Origin: Stenopsyche tienmushanensis
Taxonomy: Eukaryota; Arthropoda; Insecta; Trichoptera; Stenopsychidae
NCBI GenBank assembly: GCA_008973525.1
Contig: WACJ01000058.1
Span: 186,001 to 250,000 of the forward strand
Reading direction: 5' to 3'
DNA length: 64,000 nt
The notes under the pieces were generated by a model. It saw only the letters and a program-made list of their open reading frames with translations. It did no database searches and was not told where the DNA came from. Numbering within the stretch: position 1 is the stretch's first letter; the number at the start of each line of letters is the position of its first letter. Below, piece by piece: positions 35,999-49,522 of the stretch. The translations under genes were made by a program, and so were the position numbers.

Positions 35999-38199
35999 CC
36001 GAAGAGGAGGGGGGTTTAGTGGGGAAAAATACCACACTACCACCAGAATGGTGGTGTCTTTTTTAAAAATTCCGAAGATTTTGAAGATCCCCTCTTCGCA
36101 ACAAAAAAAGTCAGTACCTGGCGGATCCATGTTTACTTGGTAAAATTCGTTGACATTAGCTTCAACTTGATTATTTTCGAGTGTTCACTAGAATAATTAT
36201 CAGAATCAACATTAGAATAATGAACATATTCATCATCAAAAGGAGAAATCTGTTTTTAAAAAAATAATTTATAGTTAAATTATAACCAAAATGTAATTCT
36301 AGTATTTAATTGTAATAATAAGGATGTGACTTGAATACAACTGGCGGTGTGAAGGAATGTTATTGGTTTGTTATTATTACAGGCACACATACAAACGCAC
36401 GCATATATTCGCAGACGTATCCGGTGCAATAAACACTTATTACATCTGTCTGCAATTGCAGACGTGTCCACGAATGCGTTAACTGTGGCAGGTGTTTTAT
36501 ACCCTAAAATTTCAATCTTTATCATCGAGAATTATTGGCGGATTGTATTTTTAAATAACCTCAAAATACATCATTGTATTTACATAGAAGCATATTTGAT
36601 ATCACCTCTACCGTTGCATAAAAAATGTCGGGACTATTGATTATTGCCTACAATACGAAATAGTTTTATTTTCAGAGCGTTCCCACAGAAATGTTTCAAT
36701 AACAATAAACAAAATACTTTGCTGTTTTTTTTATTCCCGATTTATTATGATTTATTTTGAAACTTTTGGATTTATTATTAAAAATATAAACATAATTCAA
36801 ATAATGATTTTAAAGTAATTTAAAGGATATCTAAATAATATTTCATTTTGTATGGAATTACTACTTTGATTTTCATAATGTATTGAAGTACAAAAATAAT
36901 TATAATGTTTGTTAACGCCATTTGCTGATGTAGTATTTTGTTTTAATTTATTGAAAACAGTTCAATCAAATTCATTTTATGAAAAAGCCTATTCTACAAT
37001 TTTTCGCGTAGCCAAAGCACAATAATTTCTCATTTATAATCAATTAAAGTTGCCTTCCATTCTATTAAATATTGTGCTGAAAATTATATATCCTTATTTT
37101 TCGACACAGAAACGAGAATATATTATATAAACAAGAAGAAAACTTCAATGTGAATCTCCAATTAACCACTTCATAATTAATGATCATCCAAAGGTCGTAT
37201 TATTATTCAAATTATAAAAAGGATTGATTAGATTTTTTTTTTAAATTTGAAACATGACAACTTTGGATGGATGTTATAGACAGAAGGCTGTGCATGATAT
37301 TGTAATTAAAGTACATTCACTAATTAATGATGTCAATTATGATATGCCTGGAGGGGCCGTGAGACTTCCAAAGAAAACGAATTTTAAATATCAGTCGAAA
37401 TTTTGTACTGAAAATCGAAACTCACCCAATCATCAATAATGAAGCAGATTATTTGTGTGATTTTTTTCATGAAAAATAACGAGGCACAAATGTCGTTAGA
37501 GCCACTTACATCAGACCATTCATGCGAATCAGGATAGACTTTGATTCAATTTCATGTGACCCAAAAAGCACTCATGGTTTCCCCAAAACATGACGATGGG
37601 CAATTTCATTTCAATAAGCAGGCGTTTTGAATGTCGTTCTAGGGTGTTGAATGATGGAAATTTACATCTTTTTTTGTATTGTTGGTAATCAAATCTGTGT
37701 GGAGTGTGCTGTTTAATTGGAAATCATTGATGGACCCCCATTTTCCAGAGTGCGATTAAAAGTATTGAATCCATTTCAAATTGATTCAATACAGGAGACC
37801 TTCTCGCGGAAAATTAAGGTAATTTCATTTTCTTCCCATTTATAGGTGACATCATTTTACGATTCTTCCCCAACTCATAATATTTTTTTTATTTTCTAAA
37901 TATATAATCCAATCTTGAATTTGGGAAAATCATATCGACCTCACTGCTGCCAATATTATGTGGCTGAAAACTATATCCAAAAGGGTTCCATAAAATAAAT
38001 TACTAAAGGCAAATTCAAATAAATAAATGAAAAGAACCCAAACTCAGGAATTCGAACCGAAAATTTGATAATTTCCGATCATTGCTAAAATCGGAACTTT
38101 GCTGATTCGATAATATCTATGACTAACAATGTTCAAATAATTCAGAACTAATTACTCCAGTATTAGTCCATTATATAAACAAAATGACCTTTTTCATAG
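35999..38199. other. Unassigned DNA
   Basis: 36000-36130 may be the LINE's 3' tail. A 16-bp perfect palindrome GTCTGCAATTGCAGAC is at 36448-36463. Short frames at 36280-36640 and 37254-37439 carry no signature. Confidence 0.4.
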
Positions 38200-38530
38200 T
38201 TAACCCTTTGAGATTTTTTTTCCGTACGTCGCACCGTCGCAGCGTGTATTAACCTTGTACATAAATAAATAAACACTATCAATAGCATACAATATTCAAT
38301 TTCTTTGCGTAAACATAAACAATATACTTGAAATCAATTCATTATATCATTTACATATCATTATTAGTCGATAAATTTGGATTAACGATCTATACAATCG
38401 CACGATGTACACAAGATACTCTCTCCGTCTCTGTTTTTCTCTTAACTCAGCGTACAAGTCACTCTCCGTCTCTGTCTGTCTTCAAGCCCAACTTGTAAGA
38501 ATGCTCTTTCTGAATCAATGGGATATAACT
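38200..38530 (+). repeat. TTAA/CCCC-ended MITE family, copy 4
   Basis: Starts TTAACCCTTTGAGATT and shares the same ordered blocks as the 30.8-kb copy (AGCATACAATATTCAA, CATTATTAGTCGATAAATTT, CGATGTACACAAGATACTCT). The segment ACTCTCCGTCTCTGT is locally duplicated at about 38417-38475. Confidence 0.6.
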
Positions 38531-39462
38531 CTATTATTATTCTATTATTGATATTGTAATAAAATAAACACAAAATATCATAAATTAGTTTTAATTTTTA
38601 TCACCTTAACCTTAATAACTTTATTTAAGCTATGATTTATAGATTGAACTCTCACATAACCTTGGAAGACAAGTATATTATCCGGTGGCTTAACATTACA
38701 ATATATTGAATTCATGAAAAACAAACCAAAAGCTAACCAGACTCCAACTTTAAAATCGATTACTTCTGCTCTCGGTTCCGCTGATTCATTCCAAATACCG
38801 CAACTAGAATATATGGTTTCAAGTCTTTGAAAAATAGAATAAACAGATTGCTTACCACAGATCGCTAGTTTATAAGGAAATTCGGAATTTTGGAATACTG
38901 TTCAATAAAAATATATTTTTGTTCGACACCCACATGAAATGTTTGCTTTGAATACAGGCTGTTTCATAAATGTAGAGTAAAATATAATATTAAGCAATGA
39001 AAGCATGAATATATGTTAAATCGAGTGATGTCTAATTATGCACATTATCATTTTCATAAATATTTAATATACATATCTTATTGTATTTAAGACTAAATTC
39101 CTAAAATGCTTTCAGTTGTGAATACAAAAAGATATCAACATCTCCTTCACATATAAATAAATCTCAAAAATTAATTCAATCTTAAATTGGGGGGTTGCAA
39201 AATATCGAAATTGCCACGGTAAGGGTGCAATTGAAGGCGTGGATCAAACAAGATATGACGAGCTGCTGAGAGAAGATGGCTGTTGAAAGCTCATAAGGAT
39301 AAGGCAGACATCTCATCTATCTCATTATCCATCTTTGAGAGCCTAACGCTCGTTCTGCATCATTGGAAGACAACAAAAATAATTGCAACAATTTACAAAC
39401 ATGACCCATGAAGTGAGACAATGTTATTCATTATTTGTATAATCAATTAATCTATTCTTATA
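38531..39462. other. AT-rich DNA, nothing recognised
   Basis: No supported gene or repeat. Confidence 0.5.
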
Positions 39463-40360
39463 TTAGATAAAGCGGAAAGAATTGTCATTTTTTTGGTGCG
39501 TTTTTGCCGTCGGTTTGCCTCGGGTTGCTGTCGAGTAAACACGTCAAGGCTGGTGTCGTTCTGAAGCTTTGTTGTTTGTCTTACTTTTTCTAATATTTTT
39601 ATATTTTTTTAGTCATAGTGAAAATGTCCATGCCAGAAATTGAAAAAAACCATTTGAAAAGACTCGGGAAAAAACATTGCTCATTGCTATTGTCCGGGTA
39701 TGAAACCGATCCATTTTAAAAAAGGATCGTTACTGAGGATGAGAAGTGGGTCCTCTACAACAGTCCAAGAAGGAATAAACAGTGGCTTTCTTGAAATCAA
39801 GTAATTGTTTCTACCCCTCGACCGTCATTATCCTTGAAAAAAAGTCCTCTTTTGTGTTTGGTGGGGTTTTTTTGGCGTTATTCACTACTATTTATTAAAA
39901 GCTGGCCAAACTGTCACAGCAGAGCTATAGTGCGCAGAATTGGATAGGTTAAAAGCGAAAATGCACAAAAAACGATCAGTGCTAGTTAACAACCAAAGAA
40001 GAATATTACAGCATGATAATGCAAGACAACACGCAGCAAGGATTACGCAGAAAAAAATAAGGGAGCTGAATTTGGTAGTGCTGCAACATTCACCATATTG
40101 TCCTAACATTGCACCTTCAGACTATCATCTTTTCAAGTCATTAGAACATTCGCTTCGCGATAAAAAAAATCACTTATGTGGTACAAATGGAAAACCGGCT
40201 GAATTTTACGAAAGAGGCTTTTAAAAAGCTACCTAATCTGTGGAGGGCAATTATAAATAACAATGGAAATTACGTAATTGAGTAATATTGTTTAGCTTTT
40301 ATTCAAATATTTTTTTCTCCAAATAACAAAAAAAATGACATTTCTTTCCGCTTTACCTAA
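39463..40360 (+). mobile_element. Mariner element with intact ends and broken transposase
   Basis: Terminal inverted repeats of about 32 bp, TTAGATAAAGCGGAAAGAAT... on the left and its near-perfect inverse on the right, are flanked by TA on both sides. The plus strand encodes, in several frames, TEDEKWVLYNSPRRNKQWLS (first catalytic Asp region), RRILQHDNARQHAARITQKK (second), HSPYCPNIAPSDYHLFKSLE (third, D34D type) and a terminal LWRAIINNNGNYVIE. This is the standard mariner order. The N-terminal helix-turn-helix region before MSMPEIEKN is missing or unreadable, and stops and shifts break the ORF. It is an 898-bp non-functional copy. Confidence 0.9.
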
Positions 40361-40611
40361 TATATATGTCGTTTAATCCCTAAAAACGAGAATACATACA
40401 AAAGTCCGTCAGTAGAAGTCCTCAGCCCAGTCTCTATTAATCCTACCTAGCAAAATCTATAAATAAGAGAACACACTTATAAAACTAAAATAAAAAACCT
40501 TTTCGATAAAGCTCATCTTATTGTTCTTGTTAAAAAATATATAAAAGCGTGCTTTAACCGTGCTTTACTACATTTACATTCGATTTTACAACTTTAAAGT
40601 TAACATTTTTT
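40361..40611. other. AT-rich DNA, nothing recognised
   Basis: Short gap between the mariner and a possible coding patch. Confidence 0.4.
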
Positions 40612-40942
40612 TTATTTGTGAGAAATATATATATACTTGTATAAAAATTGAAACTTCAACTTCCTGCTTCTGTTAAACTCGATGTCATTTGAAGCACCTA
40701 CTTGAGGTACTTTGAATTGTTCAGACAATATCCAACTCTTGCATATCCTCCAGTAAGTATCGATTCCGTCGTCGTTCGATGTAGACCTTTTCAATTTGTT
40801 TTTCAGCTTGATAGTCAAACCGGAAGGATGGGAAGATAGGAAGGAAGAGAAGAGTTCGATTCCGAGTCGGACGTTTGGATACAGAACTGATTTGTATGCA
40901 GTGCTTAGTGCACATTTGTAGTCGTCGTCGATCTCCATTCAA
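40612..40942 (-). other. Coding-like patch, identity unknown
   Basis: A CpG-containing stretch on the minus strand is open in two overlapping frames. One is a 108-codon frame starting MEIDDDYKCALSTAYKSVLY. The other, 73 codons, includes RFDYQAEKQIEKVYIERRRN and ends MQELDIV. Composition differs clearly from the AT-rich surroundings. I do not recognise a family, and neither frame can be preferred. It may be an old exon, a transposon fragment or chance. Confidence 0.25.
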
Positions 40943-41463
40943 ATTCCATGGTATAGGGCGAATTTTTATTTAATTTCCCATATTGTTCTATAAACCATTT
41001 TATAGGAAATAATACGTCTTTTGATAAGCTTGATAAGCACAAACAATATTTAATGAATGTCAAAAATATTCCTCCAAATTGTTTCTTATATTAATATTAG
41101 GCGTTAGAAAAAACATCCGATACATCTGGAATAACACAATTAGTTACAGCTCAAATTCCAAGAAGTTCACAACCATCAACATTAGCGCAAAGGCAAACAA
41201 ATATTCATCTCGTCTATCAAAGCACTTTCGCATATATAAATTAGAAAAAAACGTAGTCCCATGTAAAATATCCCACTTAAAAGTGCCATATAGTGCGGAA
41301 AAGAGAAGGAAATGCCCGCTAAAAGTGTAAGCTTTAATTAAATTGGCCTCGCATAAGATGTGTTAAACAGCGTTCCAGGTTCGGCATTACGCAACGCTCA
41401 AGATTAATTATAGTATGAAATACATGGAAGCATTTCAATATTATTTATAATATTTTCATCATT
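40943..41463. other. AT-rich DNA, nothing recognised
   Basis: An 83-codon plus frame at 41079-41330 has no signature. Confidence 0.4.
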
Positions 41464-41657
41464 TTATAACATGTTAGTCAAATTTATTGGCGGAAGTCTT
41501 GATGGAGGAAAATAGTATTCCTTAATATCGCATCCCTCAGTTTTGAATTTAAAGTGGAGGACCTTAAAAATATCCATTAACTCAGACATCTCGTTTTCCC
41601 TGAATGATTCTGCTTCTAGTGATATATTCAAAATGAAAAGGGTTTCAAAATCCCACA
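41464..41657 (-). CDS. Possible 3'-terminal exon, unidentified
   Basis: On the minus strand a splice-acceptor-like TTTATTTATTAACAG is followed at 41657 by a frame open to the TAA at 41464-41466. It reads WDFETLFILNISLEAESFRE, NEMSELMDIFKVLHFKFKTE, then GCDIKEYYFPPSRLPPINL. Its codon usage is mixed and not low-complexity. A second short minus-strand frame of 38 codons at 41775-41891 (MIRKNLQSFEVLFRHPFSDP...) lies upstream and could belong to the same region, but the splice phases do not fit simply. The plus strand is also partly open here, so this stays tentative. Confidence 0.3.
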
Positions 41658-41774
41658 CTGTTAATAAATAAATCAATCCTTTTTACTACTCACATGTTAT
41701 TTTAGTTTCTAATTATGATCTCCGGGGATAATCATTTGAGGAATATTCTGTGGAAATATTGCAGTAAAATGTAT

Positions 41775-41891
41775 TTAAAGTACCCCTCCAACGTAATAAA
41801 ACCACCTGGCAAGAAACACGCTCATTCCTGTGGGATCAGAAAAGGGATGCCGGAACAGTACCTCAAAACTTTGCAAATTCTTCCGTATCAT
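41775..41891 (-). CDS. Very short open frame, possible exon
   Basis: 38 codons from ATG to TAA on the minus strand, containing HPFSDPTGMSVFLARWFYYV. No family recognised. It is listed because it lies just upstream of the better exon candidate at 41464-41657 on the same strand. It may be chance. Confidence 0.15.
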   Translation of the reverse strand: MIRKNLQSFEVLFRHPFSDPTGMSVFLARWFYYVGGVL

Positions 41892-42500
41892 CTTCAATTT
41901 CAATTACAAATATATCGCAAATGAGATTCAGTTGAAACTTTTTGCGCTGAGTGCTCCATACAATCCCTTGCTAAGCTTTCAACTCAACTTAGAAAACAAA
42001 TTTTCGACAGGAAAATGACTAACTTTGACATTAACATACAATCCTCTCCAACCTGGATTACTTTATATGATTCTCTCACTTTTGAGCCTAAATATTATAA
42101 TAAAGCCTTTTAGTCTTATGCTTTTTGATATTCGAAGTAATTCCATTATAAAAGCTATTTTATTGCTTCAACAATTATATTCATAAAGATCCAGATACAT
42201 CCGTTGTTTGTCGTTGCTTGCATCCGTGGGAACAATTAAAATATAAAATATTATTAAAGCGTAATAAAATAAGGCCAAAGAGATTGTGTGTAGATGGGCA
42301 ATGACTTAATATTAAATTTTCACAAAATAAATATTAGGTTTTTCGTTTCAAATACATGGAATTAGTTAAGAATTTTACATGCTCACTAATCAGAAAAATA
42401 TAATATGTATAATGCAATTTTAAGATATCCATTATCAGGTGGATGTAATCTTCATAGTAATTTTTTGTATGGTACATAGTTATTTAAAACTTTTCATTCA

Positions 42501-42730
42501 TCTAATATATAAAAATCAATGTTTGTTTGTCCGTATTTAATGCGCTGCCATACCGTTCATTCGATTACGATAAAACTTTATCAACTTATTATTTACACTT
42601 GCGGGAATAACATAAGTATAAAAAAATATTATTGTATGTGCAATTTGTTATGTGAGACGTTTAGAGTATGTACTATGTTGGCGCATATTGATCTGATGGT
42701 TGCTTCGATAAATAAAGCACTACAACCGTT
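42501..42730 (+). mobile_element. Helitron, 5' half
   Basis: The 5' terminus A|TCTAATATATAAAAATCAAT is followed by GTTTGTTTGTCCG, ATGCGCTGCCATACCGTTCA and, inverted relative to the 12.2-kb copy, ATGTTGGCGCATATTGATCT. It is lost after about 42730, with no CTAG-type 3' end. The 88-codon frame over it is not a gene. Confidence 0.7.
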
Positions 42731-45700
42731 TATGTATTTATTATGTATTTTCCAAGTGTCTGGTCATCAGTGGACTATGCCGTGAGGCGGTAACACACAA
42801 ACGTCATCATTTTAATTCATACCTGGATCAATTTGTTTAGCGACACATCGTAAACGTATTCGAGTTACTTTTAAATTCTATATTTGGCCTTCATCACAAC
42901 GTTTATAATCGCACGTTTATGTTAAAAATAAACAAATTTTGTAATTATTATTGTATTTTTAAATAAAGTAAGTACCGGGAAGCTTTGCAATGCCTAATAT
43001 TGCAAGAGTTCAAATACCTTAGAGCTATCTTCATTGAGAAGAAATTAATGAATAACGAAATAAACTCCAACTAAATTCAACAACTCTGATAATTGGTGCT
43101 ATAATGGTCTAAAAATATATTAGGGAAAAAATCACTGTTGGCTAAAATTAAAAATAAAATTTACAAAAAATTAACACTTTGCAGTCCAGGTATTTCACGC
43201 TTAGCTTCATCTAAATTCCGTGCTTAAAATTCTTCTTCGAAATATAAATCCACCACGATATGTAGCAACAGTACCATGCTTTTAGGGAAAATAATGATGA
43301 ATAATATCATCAGGAGGAATCAAATTTAAAGGAGAATAGGTTGTGTCCCAATGATTCCTACTGATATGTTATTTGAATTGAAATGTGTGAAATTTCCGAT
43401 GCGACTACCAACAAAGCACAGAAACACGCATGGTATGCGTGCATGCTTCTCACATGGATAGCTGTATATGGGCTGCTCCAAATCATTTATTACCAGACGG
43501 TACGCACCACACGAAAAAATATTATGTACCCTATATTTATACATACAACATTCCTCATTCTAGTGCCATCCAAAAACTTCCTTGAAGCTAGTTCTCTTTG
43601 CACAAAGAGTTACTGGCTTGGTGGTTTGTTGGCACTAGCTTGCTTTACTAGATTGAAAACTGTCATCATGTAAACCAGTCAATTACATTGATAATAAGAA
43701 GGAATTTTAAGCTGTCACCTTCATTTATTTTTCAATATTGATTCAATATTCAAGCAATTTATCAAAAAAATCTTGTAAAACATTTTTGAATCGGGCTAGA
43801 TGGGCTCGTTTTAACTGTAGTCTAGTTTTAATTTATATATGAAATGTGGCTTAAGACAATATATATTGATTAGGCCTTCCATTCGTAAATCTAAATACAT
43901 GCGTTCACCATTTTTTTCAACAAAATTTTCCAAAAATCCACATTGGTTATCATACAAAGCCTTCCATTGTGTCGAGTTATTGACGGCATAATATTTTACA
44001 CTTAGCCACATCCATGTCTATTTTTTATTCCGCGAGCTTTGAAAATATTTTTGACTGTGAAGCCATAAAAGCAAATTTATGACATCCGAAGCATTACAAT
44101 TTTTCTTGTTCACGCCATAAAACAAAAAATACTAATGAGGGGGCCGCATGTGTAAATTTCAATATCAATATTCAGGGTCTTTCAGAGAAAATGTGAGGCC
44201 GGGACCAACTAATATTTTAGATGGTCTTCAAAATATAAAATGAAATTATGGACCAATAAATAATGTATTATAGTACAAGTAGAAAATAGTTTTAAATTTT
44301 GTTCTGCTCGCCGTACCTTATATTTTTATCTTGCATATTGAGTTGCTAAGTTAAGGTCCCTAATATTGCGAAGCCCTGGGGCAGTAGCCTCTGTTACCCT
44401 CCTTCTGTTGAGCCCTGCTAATATCCATGTACAGCGAAAGTTTAGATGTCGAAACACATTCTGAAAAAAGATCGCTTTGAAAGTTGAAAGTGCTGGTGAT
44501 TTTATAAAGAAAAAAATTCTAACTGGTTGAATGCAAATTTGATTCATTCGATTTTTCCAACTATCAAGCTTGTATATATGCTCCTTGACGATGTAAAAAA
44601 AATGTAGTCTAATTTATAAAATATGAAAAGTAATATGTATAAAATATAGAATTTAAATGACAGCACTTATTTTGCTTTAGAAGAAATGAAAAAAAGCAAA
44701 AACCGGACATTTCATGCAAAAACTCTTTTTATTAAAACTTTATTTAGCTTTCGAATAACATAATGAAGTCAAAATAAAGATTATAGTTGATACTAATCTT
44801 CGCCAAAATATCATGAAGATCTAATCAATTCTGGGGAGATTTCGAAGCACATGAAAATGGTTTCATGGTACAACATTTTGATTCGTCATCAATTGTCAAC
44901 TGTCACTATAATGGATCTGCTCTGCGAGATTTTATGCTTTGAATACAAGAAAACAGAAGTTTTTATATACTTATAGGCTGTTTTAATGACGTGAATTCTA
45001 AGACGATGAGAAAATATTGAAATTGTATGTTCATTTTACAGTTAGTAACGAGTTAAGGTTCAGGAAACACATATTTAATTTTAAAATTAGAATTTAGGCT
45101 GACAAACAATGAAGAACATTTTTTTTAAATTTTCCATACGTACTGAAATATTTAAGTGCCATGATTGGATACATACATTTTAAAATGGCATTTATGATAT
45201 ACTATCTTTATTAGGGGAATGCTAAACATATCAAAACTACTTTTAGCATATCATTATTAATTGAATAAATATTGAATTGGGCTGCTCAATGAAATGTCGT
45301 TAATCTCTGTTCAGATCATCTTAATCAAACTTCTGCAGAATTAAAATATGGAGTAAAATTCTTGCATGGTTTCGAACTTTTATCTCATTTGCCTTATTTA
45401 TCGCTAATAGTACCCTCTGATTCGTATTTGTTTAAATCCTTAGAAAAACTTTGCAAAGCAAAGTTATAGAATGAAAAAGTGTTTTCTAAAAATGTATTTG
45501 ATTTCATAAGAAATACATTAAAACTTGTACATCGATTCAATCTATGGAATTCTTCTTAAATTTAGACTTGTATCCTTAAATAATATTCCATGAATATTTT
45601 CAGGATTCCATTAATGTTTTGAATACATAGCAGAAGCCTTCTAAAGCTGAACCCTGCCCGAATTTAAAATATATGAAAAGGAGACTATTAAATGCTATTC

Positions 45701-48507
45701 GAGCTTTTATAAGCTTTTTTAGTTATATTATAGATGGTATATGCTGATGAAAGTGTTTTAAGAATCGCTCCATTGACATTGTATTATATAGCATTATGTC
45801 ATAACGATTTCCTCGCTCGTTTAATATGTATTATTTTATCAATTTGGCTTTGCAAAAAATATATTCGATAGAAGAACATCTAAATGGTATTTTATAAGTC
45901 GTCTAGACAAGTCTTGAAAGTACATGTATGTATTTATTCCATTCAATGCTAATAGCCTTTTATTTGCGAGGCTCGAGATATTATCTTGACAGTGAGCTTT
46001 TCATACTCAAAAGAAACAGCTTTATCGAACCACTCATGTGTTCGGTGGATGTTAAAGAATTTAAGTGCTTAAATACTGCAGAGTCGGATTAAATTCAAAA
46101 TGAAACAGCTGATTTTCGATCCATTGTATTTCGTCTAATAAAACAAGCTTTAAGCTCCAATTGACCGTAATCTTGACATGACGAATGAAACGCGGATTTG
46201 CATAAAGCTTAACCGGCTGAGCTTTCATCAAACCGGATAATCACTTTAAAAGTTTGCCGACAAATTTACGAGAAATTAAAGCCTGTTCTTGAGACTGAAA
46301 TTTTGTTTCCTCTGAATAATTCAGAAATGATTCGCTAATAAATTATTTGAAAATTTATACCTTCATTGCTTGCAATTCGAACACAAACTCGGATTAAGAC
46401 TCTTAAAAGGATCGCGATTATAAATTAGTATAAAAAAATCTAAGGGTCTAATTTATTAGCCTTTGACAAAAGAAACTCTGATCAAATACAAATCAAATAT
46501 GCAACCCCTACGTTTTTACTATTGTACCTTCAAGTGAAACCACGAGTATTGCTTCACAATGGCAAAAAACACCCTTCAAATTATTTCATCGATAATTTTC
46601 CAATATAATAGATAACTTTATAAGTGATTTTATTAAGGGTAAATAGTTGTAATGTGGAGGTTTTTTATCACCTTTTTAGGAAGTAAGTGTCAAAATTATC
46701 ACTATTTTTTTAGTTATTATGTAGTCTGTAGGCAAAATTTTATCTGAAAATGTTGTGTATTTCACAAAAACGTTGTTTAGGGTGGATATTAAAAAACAAT
46801 CGTTATCATTATTTTAGTGTGACCATGAGGTCACACCATTTAAAATATATTAAAATAAATTCTAAATCAAATAAAACAGTCTCACTATTAACGAAGTAAC
46901 TTTATAAAACCTCTCAAATTTTGTTATGGAATTTAGACAGAAATCTGAAATGACTCTGGAAGCTTAATATTTCGATTTAGTTTTGCATATGATTTACCTT
47001 TTATCTTTTTCGCCGCCCTTATTTATTCCTGGAATATTTTCCTATTTGGGATGCAAATTAAAATGAAAGTTGTATTTATAATTAAGCGTATCCTTTGATA
47101 ATTGGTGATGGTTTTGCATACCCTTAAGAATATTATTTGATTACCCTTTCTAGACTAAAAGGGTTAACATGATTTTGAATTCACTAAAATAATAATTACT
47201 TTTTAATTGAACTACAAAATTTGTACACTACTTATTAAGAATCAATTATTTTAGTAAATAAGAGTGGTAAGCAAAAACTCTTATCCGATTATTATGTGGA
47301 TATTCCCATGATTTAGCAGTTGGAATTGTAACATAATGATCTTGAAATCAAGAGAAAATGTAAGATTATCGACAACATTTTAATTAACCAATGCTTGGAA
47401 AAACATGTCTATGAATTTAATATGGAGCCTTCAAAGTTGAACAACAAGTCTACTTGAGGATGTTTTTTACTCGTTGGTCCTAATGAACCAACACCATTGT
47501 TCATAGATTATCTTGTTGAAGTCATCCCTATATATCCTTATTAAGATAAATGTCTAAATAAACAACTCGTGTAATATATCCATTTTATAACAAAACCAAA
47601 CAGATTAAACCATCTAGCTATTTGGATAAACTCTTCATGAATGGTCCTTTTATTGTTTTTTTCAGAATGACCATACTTTAATTTTATTAAAATATCTATT
47701 TTGCTTAGTTTGAATAGGTTCCATATAAAATTTCCACGGTTTTTATTTGACCCATCCTTTTGCAAAGTCCAGTGGGTGTCCATTTGATCCTCAAAATTGA
47801 ATTATAATGGAAGACATTTTTTGTCGTTGTTTCCTCTAAGAATAAACCCAATTTACCGAGCAAATTTGCTTATTTGTTTAAAAATAGAGTACGAAATGGA
47901 GGTAAGAGTGTTTTAAAGGTACCGGATTTCCATTTGGTAGAATTTGCACGAACAATGCCATTGCTATAAAGAGTGACAGATTAAAATGCATCCTCTTTCA
48001 CAGATAAAAAGAAGTTGCGACCTTTGTAAGCTATCTGCATGGAGCTTTTTTAAGGCTCTTTCGAGTCATTTTCATGAAAGTGTGTGCTTTTTCACTTAGA
48101 TATTGAACAAAGATACTTTAGAAGTCTTTGAAAATCAAAGGAAGCAATTTTGTATTGCAGTTCTAAAAGAAGACTTTAAAATCACCACTCAACAAATGAT
48201 TCTGATAATTTTTCAAATTTTGATTTTAGTCTTTCTTTGTTATTATGATGTTTGTAGATCTTTCATCCATTCGCCTTGCTAAATGATTCCCCGATTTATG
48301 ACCGAGATAGTTCCTAGATATCAATAGTTAAACGACTAGATCGTCAATTGAATTTCATGAAAAACAAAAAGTGACAAAAAAAACTGTGTGGCAAACAGAA
48401 CCATTGTAATTTTTTAAAATTTTTGCTTTTGACATTTGTCCTAATGTCAAATGAATCACATTTCCCATAACATGCCATTACGTAGATTCCCTAAAATATG
48501 TATATAC
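42731..48507. other. Long AT-rich stretch without supported genes
   Basis: No gene recognised. A GC-richer patch at 44355-44420 (AGCCCTGGGGCAGTAGCC) is hAT-terminus-like. A small palindrome GTGTGACC-atga-GGTCACAC sits at 46817-46836. The membrane-like 96-codon frame at 43383-43673 is open on the opposite strand too and was not accepted. Confidence 0.45.
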
Positions 48508-48844
48508 AGCGCAGTAATCCGGCTCTAATCTAATCCGGCGCCCCCTATAGTCCGACATCTCAATACTGTCTATTTCCAGCGCTTCTTTGTGGTCTGTTTC
48601 GAGTTACCCCGAACTAACCACACGGAGAGGGTCTTCCACTGAACTTTAACCCCACGGAAAACGCAACGCATAGAGCTTCCAGGTGCCCATCCCTTTTGCC
48701 CTCCTAAAGAGTCGCGGCCTTCACAGAAAACACCAGCTTCAGTCAACATGCGCCCGAAGGTATGTTGGAGGAGGAAGGACAAAGGTTATACTAAATTCAA
48801 GGGAATACCGGATTCGGAATAGTCGGATTACCGTTAGTCTGCTG
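48508..48844. mobile_element. Tigger/pogo-type MITE, copy C (complete)
   Basis: The left end ACAGCGCAGTAATCCGGCTC and right end GTCGGATTACCGTTAGTCTG...CTGTA form imperfect inverted repeats next to TA-rich flanks; length is about 337 bp. The left end continues CTAATCTAATCCGGCGCCCC, matching the right end of the 5.6-kb element in inverse. The interior is GC-rich and distinct from copy A, with a 70-codon minus frame that has no transposase motif. Confidence 0.65.
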
Positions 48845-49522
48845 TACTTATATTACATTTAAGGTAAATCCCCGCAACTCCTTGTTTCATTTATGTTACA
48901 AATGCATATGTGAAAAATATAAGCAAAAAATCGTAAGTGCAAACCGTCATCAGTCAAGAATTACCAGCACATTTAATATTACACACGTCGGTCTTCCTAA
49001 TACAATTACCTAAATGTCTATCTATTGATGATGATGACTTCTAGTTTAAAAAATATTTAAGATACAAGTGATATTGTTGTATTAAGTCGAATTTATTTTT
49101 AGATCCAATAATTTCTTGACAGAAAGGATGATCTTTTAAGCTGAGCACATTTTCAACAAATACTAGTTAACTTTAAAAAACTTCGACGACTGCATTTAAC
49201 AAACACTTCCTTTGCTAAATACTCTTAAAAATGACGTCAAGAAGGATTTCCCTAGTTCACTAACTTAAGAAATATCTGATAATTAAACAGAGCTATAATA
49301 TTTTGTATATAATTTTAACTATAACCATAAATCTGTGAATTAATTTATGCTAAGCATTGGCGAAGGCGCTTTCCAGCTGTCAAAATAGCTCATTTTAAGA
49401 ACATTCTTCAGCAGCATCTTGAGTTCTATGCTCTGTTTTTTGCGGGAAATCTATTATTTTAATTTGAAATCTCAAATTCACTCTTTAGCCTAGCCTAAGT
49501 ATGTCTTTATGGTGTTAGCATC

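Noticed and set aside
36280..36640. Overlapping 81- and 90-codon frames on both strands, after an acceptor-like ATTATTACAG
   Set aside because: Composition is low-complexity (CACACA-type), both strands are open, and a palindrome lies inside; no support for coding.
43383..43673. 96-codon frame with apparent membrane segments
   Set aside because: Hydrophobicity is a common by-product of T-rich codons. The opposite strand has an open frame, and no family is recognised.
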